Shown here: one piece after another, positions 9,649-16,873 of the stretch
How the letters are laid out: the number at the start of each line of letters is the position of its first letter
Position numbering within the stretch: the first letter of the stretch is position 1
NCBI GenBank assembly: GCA_018266575.1
Contig: JAFEAE010000022.1
Coordinates: 116,184 to 180,183 of the forward strand
DNA: 64,000 nucleotides
Reading direction: 5' to 3'
Origin: Bacteroidota bacterium
Lineage (GTDB): Bacteria > Bacteroidota > Bacteroidia > Chitinophagales > Chitinophagaceae
The notes under the pieces: generated by a model
Told to the model about the DNA's origin: nothing
Databases searched by the model: none
What the model saw: only the letters and a program-made list of their open reading frames with translations
Made by a program: the position numbers and the translations under genes

Positions 9649-10329
9649 ATGAAAATTGACATCCTTACTGTTTTGCCAGAATTGCTGGAAAGCCCTTTTG
9701 CCCATTCAATTTTAAAACGGGCAAAAGAAAAAAACCTGCTGGAAGTTAATGTACACAACCTGAGAAAATGGGCAGTGAATGAATATGGGCAGGTTGATGA
9801 TTATCAATACGGTGGTGGCGCCGGAATGGTGATGATGTGTGAGCCGCTTGTCAATGCCATCGAATCTCTTTCGAAAGAAAAAAAATTTGATGAAATAATT
9901 TTCATGACACCTGACGGAGTACAATTCAATCAAAAAACAGCAAATCAGCTTTCATTAAAAGAAAATTTATTGATCATTTGCGGGCATTACAAAGGGATTG
10001 ATGAACGCATCCGCGAACATTTTGTAACCAAAGAAATTTCTGTTGGTGATTATGTATTGAGTGGTGGCGAATTACCCGCAGCTATTGTAGTTGATGCAAT
10101 CGGAAGATTGATACCGGGTGTATTGAATGATGAGACTTCTGCTTTGTTTGATTCTTTCCAGGATAATTTATTAGCGCCTCCGGTTTATACGCGTCCTGCT
10201 GAATTCAGGGAATGGAAAGTACCGGATATTTTGTTGAGCGGAGACCCAAAAAAAATTGATGAGTGGAGGCTTGAACAATCTGTGCAACGAACAAAAAACA
10301 GGCGGCCCGATCTTGCAAACGATGATTGA
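9649..10329 (+). CDS. trmD: tRNA (guanine-N1-)-methyltransferase TrmD
   Basis: SAM-dependent methyltransferase that methylates G37 of tRNAs with G at 36, which prevents +1 frameshifting. At 226 residues it has the usual length for TrmD. The deep-knot SPOUT signatures are present: MKIDILTVLPE at the start, DYQYGGGAGMVM, LIICGHYKGIDERI, and ISVGDYVLSGGELPA. I start at MKIDI rather than 54 bp upstream, because every TrmD begins there. The last codons lie inside one arm of a long hairpin. It stands alone here, not with rpsP/rimM/rplS as in many bacteria. Confidence 0.97.
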   Translation: MKIDILTVLPELLESPFAHSILKRAKEKNLLEVNVHNLRKWAVNEYGQVDDYQYGGGAGMVMMCEPLVNAIESLSKEKKFDEIIFMTPDGVQFNQKTANQLSLKENLLIICGHYKGIDERIREHFVTKEISVGDYVLSGGELPAAIVVDAIGRLIPGVLNDETSALFDSFQDNLLAPPVYTRPAEFREWKVPDILLSGDPKKIDEWRLEQSVQRTKNRRPDLANDD

Positions 10330-10354
10330 TGATCGTTACCGATGGCCGCCTGTT
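10297..10354. terminator. Nested hairpin over the trmD stop codon
   Basis: Perfect 11-bp arms (AACAGGCGGCC and GGCCGCCTGTT) enclose a 36-bp loop that carries the trmD stop and an inner AACGAT/ATCGTT hairpin. A loose T-rich stretch follows on the plus strand. It probably ends trmD transcription and perhaps that of the convergent gene as well. Confidence 0.55.
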
Positions 10355-10405
10355 GAACTAAAATATCTTTTTATTTCTCGCCGATCTACGTTTCAACTGC
10401 CCAAC

Positions 10406-11125
10406 TTACTTCGGCATGGCAAAAATCTTCGGGTCTACATCTTTGTTCACATCAACTTTTGTGTAATTCACAGCAACATCATATCCCATATTGTTTACTC
10501 CCAGCGTAAACGCCATCACATATCCGAAATCGGTTTTTTTATAGTTAGAAAAAGTGGTAGTATTGGTCATATCCTTTCCGGCAATAGACGCTTTTACATC
10601 TCTTCGCAAAATGTAAAAAGTATTTGGATCGATAAAATAGGTAATTGTCTGCGCTGCATTTGTCAACTTGATCTTGTACGCATCAACTGCTTCATATTTT
10701 TCTTTTCCTTCTAATGTAGCAGTAAAACCTTTGTCTTTATAATTGTACAATTCACCGCAAACATCAAGAGATGCTTTCCCTGCTTTGATAGCCTCAGCCG
10801 GCAAAGCAGTGGGCTCACTCTGTCCCATCATCGGGTTAAGCATCCAGCCGGATGTATCTGTCATGCAATTGATAATATCCATGCCATTTACGCTCGTCAC
10901 GGTTTTAAAACCCTTGCCGTTAAGAATAGTGATACTTGTTGGATAATCATTCCCCATAGCATTTGCTGTTCCTTCAATACTAATGGAATTTATTTTTGAT
11001 AAAATATCCTTCCCCCCGATCGCCGCGATATTTTTATCAATGATCTCATCAACTGTTTGCGCTTTCGCTGTTGTAATTCCCGCGAGTACCAATAATGCAA
11101 ACAAACCTGCCTGTAAAAGTTTCAT
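10406..11125 (-). CDS. Secreted LolA-like / outer-membrane lipoprotein-sorting-like protein
   Basis: A 239-residue exported protein with a clear signal peptide cleaved after AKA near residue 22. The mature part starts TVDEIIDKNIAAIGGKDIL and is rich in beta-strand pattern (GTANAMGNDYPTSITI, YKIKLTNAAQTITYFIDPNTFYILRRDV). This start pattern and the FIDPNTFYILRR motif are common in Bacteroidota proteins with the LolA/LppX-like half-barrel fold, often annotated as outer-membrane lipoprotein-sorting proteins. There is no lipobox. Function is not known. It is convergent with trmD. Confidence 0.7.
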   Translation of the reverse strand: MKLLQAGLFALLVLAGITTAKAQTVDEIIDKNIAAIGGKDILSKINSISIEGTANAMGNDYPTSITILNGKGFKTVTSVNGMDIINCMTDTSGWMLNPMMGQSEPTALPAEAIKAGKASLDVCGELYNYKDKGFTATLEGKEKYEAVDAYKIKLTNAAQTITYFIDPNTFYILRRDVKASIAGKDMTNTTTFSNYKKTDFGYVMAFTLGVNNMGYDVAVNYTKVDVNKDVDPKIFAMPK

Positions 11126-11231
11126 AGAAATAATTTTTATTTAAAAATAAGGAAAACAAATATAAGGCCTGTTTCTGTCATCACTTTTTTAACTTGTTGC
11201 ATATTTCTTAATTTTCCGGCAAAAGCAATTC

Positions 11232-12887
11232 ATGGTTAATAAAATAAGTGGAAATATTGTTGATGTTTTCAAGCAACGCATTTACCCTGCAGCAATAACC
11301 ATTGAAAATGGAAAGATCAGCTCCATCAGAGAACTTCCGGCTTCCCACTTACCACTTACCACTTTCATCCTTCCCGGTTTTATTGATTCGCACGTTCATA
11401 TCGAAAGTTCGATGCTCGTACCGTCTGAATTTGCAAGGCTTGCGGTAGTTCATGGAACCGTGGCAACTGTAAGCGACCCACATGAAATTGCCAATGTTTG
11501 CGGATTACCCGGCGTAGAATATATGATTGAAAATGGAAGCAAGGTTCCTTTCAAATTTAATTTCGGCGCACCAAGTTGTGTGCCTGCCACAACATTTGAA
11601 ACTGCCGGTGCCTCATTGAATGCCGATGAGGTGAACTCATTATTGCAGAAAAAAGAAATAAAATATCTGAGTGAAATGATGAATTTTCCCGGCGTGCTTA
11701 ATCATGATGATGAAGTAATGAAAAAAATCCGGGCGGCCCATCAACTGCAAAAGCCTGTTGACGGGCATGCACCGGGGTTACGCGGCGATCTCGCAAAAAA
11801 ATATATAGATGCCGGCATCAGCACCGACCATGAATGTTTTACAGCCGAAGAAGCATTGGATAAATTGAGATATGGAATGAAAATTATCATCCGGGAAGGA
11901 AGCGCTGCAAAAAATTTCGAAGCCTTGATTGGTTTATTAAATGATCACCCCGATGAAATCATGTTTTGCAGCGATGATAAACATCCTGATAGTTTGGTTG
12001 CCGGGCATATCGAGCAATTGTGTGCGAGGGCCGTTGAAAAGGGTATTGATATTTTCAAGGTCATAAAAGCTGCCTGCATTAATCCTGTGCTGCATTATAA
12101 ATTAGATGTTGGTCTGTTACGCGAGAATGATTTTGCAGATTTTATTATAGTGAAAGATTTGAAAAAATTTGAAGTCATTCAAACTTATATAAACGGTGAG
12201 TTAGTAGCTGAAAACGGAAAATCATTAATAGGAAAAATACAAGTTGGTGTACTTAATCAGTTCTCCTGTTCAGAAAAAAAACCAGAAGATTTCAAATACC
12301 TCCTGAACAAATGGGGGGAAGAAGAAAACATCGAGCAGGTGTATGTGATCGAAGCATTGGACGGGCAATTGATCACTAATAAAATCATCTGCAATATCAG
12401 CGACCTGAAAGTTGAAAATGGTTTACTGAAAAGCAATCCTGAAAAAGATATTTTGAAAATCGTTGTGGTGAACCGCTACAAAGAAGCAGCGATCGCAAAA
12501 TCATTCATTAAAAATTTTGGGTTAAAAAAAGGCGCTATAGCATCTTCGGTTGCACATGACAGTCATAATATTGTTGCCGTGGGCGTGGATGATGAAAGTA
12601 TTTGTAAAGCAGTAAATCTTATTATTAAAAATAATGGTGGCGTAAGTTGTGTGAACAATGAAAACGAAATGATACTTGGGCTGCCGGTTGCAGGATTAAT
12701 GAGCAATGAAGAAGGATATAAAATCGCGGAAGCATATACCGCAATCGATGCTGCTGCAAAACAACTTGGTTCTGCACTTTCTGCTCCTTTTATGACATTA
12801 TCCTTTATGGCGCTTCTTGTAATCCCTCATCTTAAACTAAGCGACCTTGGTTTGTTTGATGGAGATGAGTTCAGGTTGCTTGTTTAG
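11232..12887 (+). CDS. ade: Adenine deaminase
   Basis: Converts adenine to hypoxanthine and ammonia in purine salvage. At 551 residues it fits the Ade family of metal-dependent amidohydrolases. Metal and active-site motifs seen: GFIDSHVHIESS, DPHEIANVCG, PVDGHAPGL, STDHECF and FCSDDKHPD; the C-terminal domain has SVAHDSHNIVAVG. Oddity: at about residues 36-44, before the PGFIDSHVH motif, there is an extra ASHLPLTT. It is encoded by a CCACTTACCACTTACCACT word that also occurs in non-coding DNA across the window. The insertion is in a loop and the frame is intact, so the enzyme is probably active. Confidence 0.95.
   Translation: MVNKISGNIVDVFKQRIYPAAITIENGKISSIRELPASHLPLTTFILPGFIDSHVHIESSMLVPSEFARLAVVHGTVATVSDPHEIANVCGLPGVEYMIENGSKVPFKFNFGAPSCVPATTFETAGASLNADEVNSLLQKKEIKYLSEMMNFPGVLNHDDEVMKKIRAAHQLQKPVDGHAPGLRGDLAKKYIDAGISTDHECFTAEEALDKLRYGMKIIIREGSAAKNFEALIGLLNDHPDEIMFCSDDKHPDSLVAGHIEQLCARAVEKGIDIFKVIKAACINPVLHYKLDVGLLRENDFADFIIVKDLKKFEVIQTYINGELVAENGKSLIGKIQVGVLNQFSCSEKKPEDFKYLLNKWGEEENIEQVYVIEALDGQLITNKIICNISDLKVENGLLKSNPEKDILKIVVVNRYKEAAIAKSFIKNFGLKKGAIASSVAHDSHNIVAVGVDDESICKAVNLIIKNNGGVSCVNNENEMILGLPVAGLMSNEEGYKIAEAYTAIDAAAKQLGSALSAPFMTLSFMALLVIPHLKLSDLGLFDGDEFRLLV
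11344..11369. repeat. Intergenic-type word repeat embedded in ade
   Basis: Three tandem copies of a CCACTTA/CCACTT word within the ade reading frame, encoding the residues HLPLTT. The same words occur in the intergenic stretches near 12905-13030, 16227-16259 and 19505-19555. Confidence 0.6.
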
Positions 12888-12904
12888 GCGAAATGTAACT
12901 CCGG

Positions 12905-13030
12905 CAGGAAGTTGTAAGTGATAAGTAGAAAAAGCAAATTCCAGAAGCAGGGTTGCCAGGTCTTTAAAATCCAACTAAAATTGCAAATTTAAAATTGACT
13001 ACAGCTGACTGCTTACAACTTACCACCCCA
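12905..13030. repeat. Low-complexity word-repeat spacer
   Basis: Gene-free spacer holding GTTGTAAGTGATAAGT near its left end and the inverted TGCTTACAACTTACCACC near its right end. It is one of several junctions filled with these words. Confidence 0.45.
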
Positions 13031-13142
13031 CTCCTTCGCCGACAAAACTACCGCTTTTACCGCCCTCGAATATCCTATCGCCTAAATGCAGTTGCCCTAC
13101 GAAATATTCCTGTTTAGTTTTGGCTCATAAAATAAATTGTTT

Positions 13143-13913
13143 ATGTGCTCGCAAAATCAAAACAACGACTATAACCGCAACAGGCACGAGGGAAGAATAA
13201 TTGCAGGATTGTTTTTATTAGTAGTAGGTGCTGTTTTTTTTATGAGGGAATTATCCTTCCCATTTTTTCCTGACTGGCTTTTTTCCTGGCCGATGATTTT
13301 AATAGCTATTGGAATATACTCTGGTTTAAGACATCAGTTCCGCAACCCGGGATGGATCATTATGATCGCCATTGGCGGAATATTCTTATTCGACCAGATG
13401 AATATCGGGTTTGATATGCACCGTTTTATTGTACCTACTATAATTGTTGCAGTTGGTTTAACCATGATCCTGCGTCCAAGACGCGACCGTGGTTGGATAA
13501 GATCGGATTGGAGTAGTTGGCACAGTGAAAAAAAAAATGACCCCGTAGATCCAATAGGAAAAACTGATTATTCTTCAGAAGATTTTTTTGATTCCACTGC
13601 TGTTTTCGGTTCATCCAAAAAAAGAATTATCTCAAAAGATTTTAAAGGTGGCGATATCACTTGTTTTATGGGGGGATGTGAGATTGATTTTTCACAGGCA
13701 GATATTATTAAGCCCGCTGTTATTGATATGACACTTGTTTTCGGTGGCGGAAAAATAATTGTGCCTGCAGACTGGCAGGTTGTAATCCATATCACTCCTG
13801 TTTTTGGCGGGGTTGAGGATAAAAGAAAACAACCTGTAAGCATTAATCCTGATAAAGTTTTAATACTAAAAGGAACCTGCTTTTTCGGGGGATTTGAGAT
13901 CAAGAATTATTAG
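13143..13913 (+). CDS. LiaF-like membrane protein (DUF5668 plus LiaF C-terminal domain)
   Basis: A 256-residue membrane protein. Four transmembrane helices lie in the first 115 residues (IIAGLFLLVVGAVFF, WPMILIAIGIYSGL, IIMIAIGGIFLF, IVPTIIVAVGLTMIL). A soluble C-terminal beta domain follows with three repeats around FGG (STAVFGSSKK, MTLVFGGGKIIV, ITPVFGGVEDK, CFFGGFEIKNY), typical of the LiaF/DUF2154 C-terminal domain. In Bacteroidota such proteins often sit beside LytS/LytTR pairs, and this one does: DUF4288, kinase and regulator genes follow on the same strand. It probably modulates that sensor. I use the ATG at 13143, not the TTG 6 bp earlier. Confidence 0.8.
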   Translation: MCSQNQNNDYNRNRHEGRIIAGLFLLVVGAVFFMRELSFPFFPDWLFSWPMILIAIGIYSGLRHQFRNPGWIIMIAIGGIFLFDQMNIGFDMHRFIVPTIIVAVGLTMILRPRRDRGWIRSDWSSWHSEKKNDPVDPIGKTDYSSEDFFDSTAVFGSSKKRIISKDFKGGDITCFMGGCEIDFSQADIIKPAVIDMTLVFGGGKIIVPADWQVVIHITPVFGGVEDKRKQPVSINPDKVLILKGTCFFGGFEIKNY

Positions 13914-13919
13914 TGAGAA

Positions 13920-14012
13920 GTAAGATGTGAAAAGATAGAAGAAAGAAGTTAGCTATATAATTTACCATTAACAACTGACCATTCACCATCAAATTACCAT
14001 TAACAACTTTAA
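13920..14012. repeat. Low-complexity word-repeat spacer
   Basis: Spacer rich in TACCATTAACAACTGACCATTCACC-type words, ending immediately before the next start codon. A related block (GAACCATTAACTATGAAC) fills 14378-14445 before the kinase gene. Confidence 0.45.
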
Positions 14013-14016
14013 ACTT

Positions 14017-14376
14017 ATGAACTGGTATCTTGCAAAAATTGTTTATCGTATTATTTGCGGCGACGGCAATCACACTCCGCAGTTTGATGAACAATTGCGG
14101 CTGCTAAAAGCGAGTGATGAATTTCATGCATTTCAAAAAGCGCAGTTACTTGGCGAACGTGAGCAGGATAATTTTTTGAATGCTGCGCAAAAACCCGTGC
14201 ACTGGAAATTTATTAATGTCAGCGAATTGCATAAATTGGACGACCTGATCGACGGTGCTGAAATGTATTCGAGTATTCGTGAAGATGATGATGCGGAAAT
14301 TTTTATTAATGTTACAAACCTGAAAGCCGCACACATTTTGGAAAACAGTATGAAACGATCAATGCATTTAAATTAG
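14017..14376 (+). CDS. DUF4288 domain-containing protein
   Basis: A 119-residue cytoplasmic protein that starts MNWYLAKIVYRIICGDG and has the DUF4288 pattern: ADEFHA-like middle (DEFHAFQKAQLLGERE), WKFINVSELHKL, and DGAEMYSSIREDDDAEIFI. The family is common in Bacteroidota and has no known function. It lies between the LiaF-like gene and the LytS-type kinase on the same strand, with spacers of about 100 and 80 bp, so a regulatory link is possible but not shown. Confidence 0.7.
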   Translation: MNWYLAKIVYRIICGDGNHTPQFDEQLRLLKASDEFHAFQKAQLLGEREQDNFLNAAQKPVHWKFINVSELHKLDDLIDGAEMYSSIREDDDAEIFINVTNLKAAHILENSMKRSMHLN

Positions 14377-14454
14377 AAGTTCATAGTTGATAGTTCATTG
14401 CCGCAATATGAACCATGAACCATTAACTATGAACTATAAACCACAAATAACGCT

Positions 14455-15486
14455 TTGTCCAACCAAATCAACAAAAAATTCAGAATTGCTTTTGCAATAT
14501 GGTGGTTGCTGTGGTTTGCCGTACACTATAGTGTTGTATTCAACTATGGAGCCACAAAGTTGCAGGCATTCGCCGATAGTTCTATCAGTAATTTTCTGCT
14601 CGCTGGTGCATGCCTGCTTATCATAAATAATATGCGGTATTATCTGCCGCGACAGGAAAAATACTGGTACGTACTTGCTATCAGTTTCGGGCTTGCTGTG
14701 GTGTGGCTGGTTGTTGTGCGTGTATTGTTGTGGGCGATCTTCAAATCAGAAACTGTTTACCTGGCCATGGTGAATGTTTCATCAACACTTCGTTATGCAG
14801 TTGCTTTCCTGATGTTAGGCTGCATGACTACCTTAAGCCTTTTGTGGTATACCCAAAAAGAGCAAAAAGAAATGGATGCACGAAAAACAGAAGCAGAGAA
14901 CCTTGCGAAAGAAGCGGAGTTGTTCAAATTAAGGCAGCAACTACAACCGCATTTTTTATTTAATAGTTTGAATTCGATCAGCGCTTTGGTAACCACGCAA
15001 CCTGAACAGGCGAGAAAAATGGTGCACCAGCTCTCTGACTTTTTACGCGGCACGTTAAAAAAAGAAGAACATCAACTCGTAAATCTCGATGAAGAATTGC
15101 AATATCTTGAATTGTACCTCGACATTGAGAAAGTACGTTTCGGCCATCGGTTATCAACACAAATAAGTTGTGAAGAAACCTGCAGGTTATTAAAACTCCC
15201 GCCGTTATTATTGCAACCTGTTGTAGAAAATGCTATAAAATTTGGCCTGTATGATACAACTGAAGATGTAACAATAAGTATCGACGCAAAAAAAATAAAC
15301 AATGACCTTATCATTACTGTTACCAATCCATTCGACCCGGAAACATCAAGCCCGAAACAAGGCGTAGGATTTGGATTGAGTTCGGTACAACGAAGATTAT
15401 ATTTGTTGTTCGCAAGAAACGACCTGCTCCAGGCAAAAGCAGAGAATAATTTTTTTATAACTACAGTGAAAATACCACAGGTATAA
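14455..15486 (+). CDS. LytS-family sensor histidine kinase
   Basis: A 343-residue membrane kinase of the His_kinase (PF06580) / HATPase class. Four transmembrane helices lie in the first 140 residues; a short coiled linker follows. The phospho-acceptor motif is LRQQLQPHFLFNSLNSISAL. The ATPase domain has LPPLLLQPVVENAIKFGL (N box) and GVGFGLSSVQRRL (G2). The start is TTG, the only candidate before the first helix; an in-frame stop lies 18 bp upstream. Its stop overlaps the start of the LytTR regulator (TAATG), so the two are translationally coupled and form a two-component system. Confidence 0.92.
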   Translation: MSNQINKKFRIAFAIWWLLWFAVHYSVVFNYGATKLQAFADSSISNFLLAGACLLIINNMRYYLPRQEKYWYVLAISFGLAVVWLVVVRVLLWAIFKSETVYLAMVNVSSTLRYAVAFLMLGCMTTLSLLWYTQKEQKEMDARKTEAENLAKEAELFKLRQQLQPHFLFNSLNSISALVTTQPEQARKMVHQLSDFLRGTLKKEEHQLVNLDEELQYLELYLDIEKVRFGHRLSTQISCEETCRLLKLPPLLLQPVVENAIKFGLYDTTEDVTISIDAKKINNDLIITVTNPFDPETSSPKQGVGFGLSSVQRRLYLLFARNDLLQAKAENNFFITTVKIPQV

Positions 15487-16226
15487 TGAAAACATTAATT
15501 ATAGATGATGAGCCGCTGGCGAGATCTATCGTGAAAGAGTATCTGAAAGATTTTCCGCAGATAGAATTGATGCAGGAATGCAATGACGGTTTTGAAGGTG
15601 TAAAAGCAATACAGCAACATCAGCCTGATTTAATTTTCCTCGATATACAAATGCCGAAGATCAATGGATTTGAAATGCTGGAGCTCATCGAAAAACCACC
15701 GCTTGTAATTTTTACAACAGCATTTGATGAATATGCTATCAAAGCTTTCGAAAATCATGCAGTGGATTATTTATTGAAGCCTTTCAGTAAAGAGCGTTTC
15801 AATAAAGCCATTGCAAAATTCCTGGATCAAAGCAATACAGGCACATCGAAAAATAATACACAATCTTTATTAGAAGCTGTTCCTGCATCACCAGTGCAAA
15901 ACAATCGCATTGTTGTTAAGACTGCCGGAAAAATAAAGATCATTCCCGTAGAAGAAATACATTATCTCGAAGCGTCGGATGATTATGTAAAGATCCACAC
16001 CAAAGAAGGAAATTTTCTAAAGAATAAAACAATGGGATATTTTGAACAGTCACTAAATCCCGGGCAGTTTGTGCGCACACATCGTTCCTATATCGTGAAC
16101 GTTCAACTCATCACACGCATTGAGCCTTATGAAAAGGAAGGCTATCTTGTTATTTTAAAAACCGGTGCACAAGTTCCTGTCAGTAAAAACGGATATGCGA
16201 AGTTGAAGCAGGTGTTGGGAATGTAA
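15486..16226 (+). CDS. LytTR-family response regulator
   Basis: A 246-residue regulator. The receiver domain (1-120) has LIIDDEPLAR, the phospho-acceptor Asp in LIFLDIQMPKINGFEML, the TTAFDEYAIKAFE switch, and the DYLLKPFSKERF lysine. A linker of about 20 residues leads to a LytTR DNA-binding domain (IVVKTAGKIKIIPVEEIHYLEASDDYVKIHT, ending FVRTHRSYIVNVQLITRI). It should be phosphorylated by the overlapping LytS-type kinase and bind direct repeats in target promoters. The targets cannot be deduced, but the LiaF-like membrane protein upstream is a plausible part of the circuit. Confidence 0.95.
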   Translation: MKTLIIDDEPLARSIVKEYLKDFPQIELMQECNDGFEGVKAIQQHQPDLIFLDIQMPKINGFEMLELIEKPPLVIFTTAFDEYAIKAFENHAVDYLLKPFSKERFNKAIAKFLDQSNTGTSKNNTQSLLEAVPASPVQNNRIVVKTAGKIKIIPVEEIHYLEASDDYVKIHTKEGNFLKNKTMGYFEQSLNPGQFVRTHRSYIVNVQLITRIEPYEKEGYLVILKTGAQVPVSKNGYAKLKQVLGM

Positions 16227-16259
16227 GGGAAGAGTGGTAAGTCGTAAGTGATAAGTCTG
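16227..16259. repeat. Short word-repeat spacer
   Basis: The 34-bp gap between two convergent genes consists of GTGGTAAGTCGTAAGTGATAAGT-type words. Confidence 0.4.
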
Positions 16260-16260
16260 C

Positions 16261-16854
16261 TTATTCAGCTTGCAACATTTTTTCAGCGAAATATATTTCA
16301 GTCATTATATCGGTTTTGCTGAAAGGATAAAATTTTAATGTTGTTATGTCCAATGCTTCTCCATGCCTGTTGTGAGGTACAACTCTCATATTCTTTAATC
16401 CATTCGGGTTATCAAGATTAACTTGATAAATGTTATTGTTAGTTTTAATTAGTGAGTAATAAATTGAAGATGGGTCGAAATCAAAAAATCCAAAAACTTT
16501 CTTCTCCAGATCAAATACAGAAAAAGGTGTTCCGGATAAATTTTCATCCGGGTTATACGCAAGCTTTCTCATGATTAAAAAATTATCACTAAAAATTATT
16601 GGCTTGCGACTATTAAAAGAAAACCATTGATTTTTAGGATTTACTAATAGCGATGACAAATCTTTGTTTTCAAAAATTGAAATCAAACCGCCATAAAAAC
16701 CCATCCGATATTCTTCGATATTGTAAGTTAAACAAGCGAAATCTTTATTAGGGCTCTCAAATAGTTCGTCAACATTCCAACTATCTGGTTTTTCGGGATA
16801 CCAAAGTTTTGTTCGATCTATTTTCCAACCTTTATTATCAAAATTTTTTATCAC
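16261..16854 (-). CDS. Hypothetical protein, 197 aa
   Basis: Not recognised. A soluble 197-residue protein without a signal peptide or membrane segment, rich in aromatic residues (WKIDRTKLWYPEKPDSW, NQWFSFNSRKPIIFSDNFLIMRKLAY). Alternating hydrophobic pattern suggests a mostly beta fold. It lies 19 bp downstream of the DUF748 gene on the same strand, so it may be the second gene of that operon. Its base composition is more AT-rich than its neighbours, which could mean recent arrival. Confidence 0.65.
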   Translation of the reverse strand: MIKNFDNKGWKIDRTKLWYPEKPDSWNVDELFESPNKDFACLTYNIEEYRMGFYGGLISIFENKDLSSLLVNPKNQWFSFNSRKPIIFSDNFLIMRKLAYNPDENLSGTPFSVFDLEKKVFGFFDFDPSSIYYSLIKTNNNIYQVNLDNPNGLKNMRVVPHNRHGEALDITTLKFYPFSKTDIMTEIYFAEKMLQAE

Positions 16855-16873
16855 TACAAATTCCTTTAACTGC

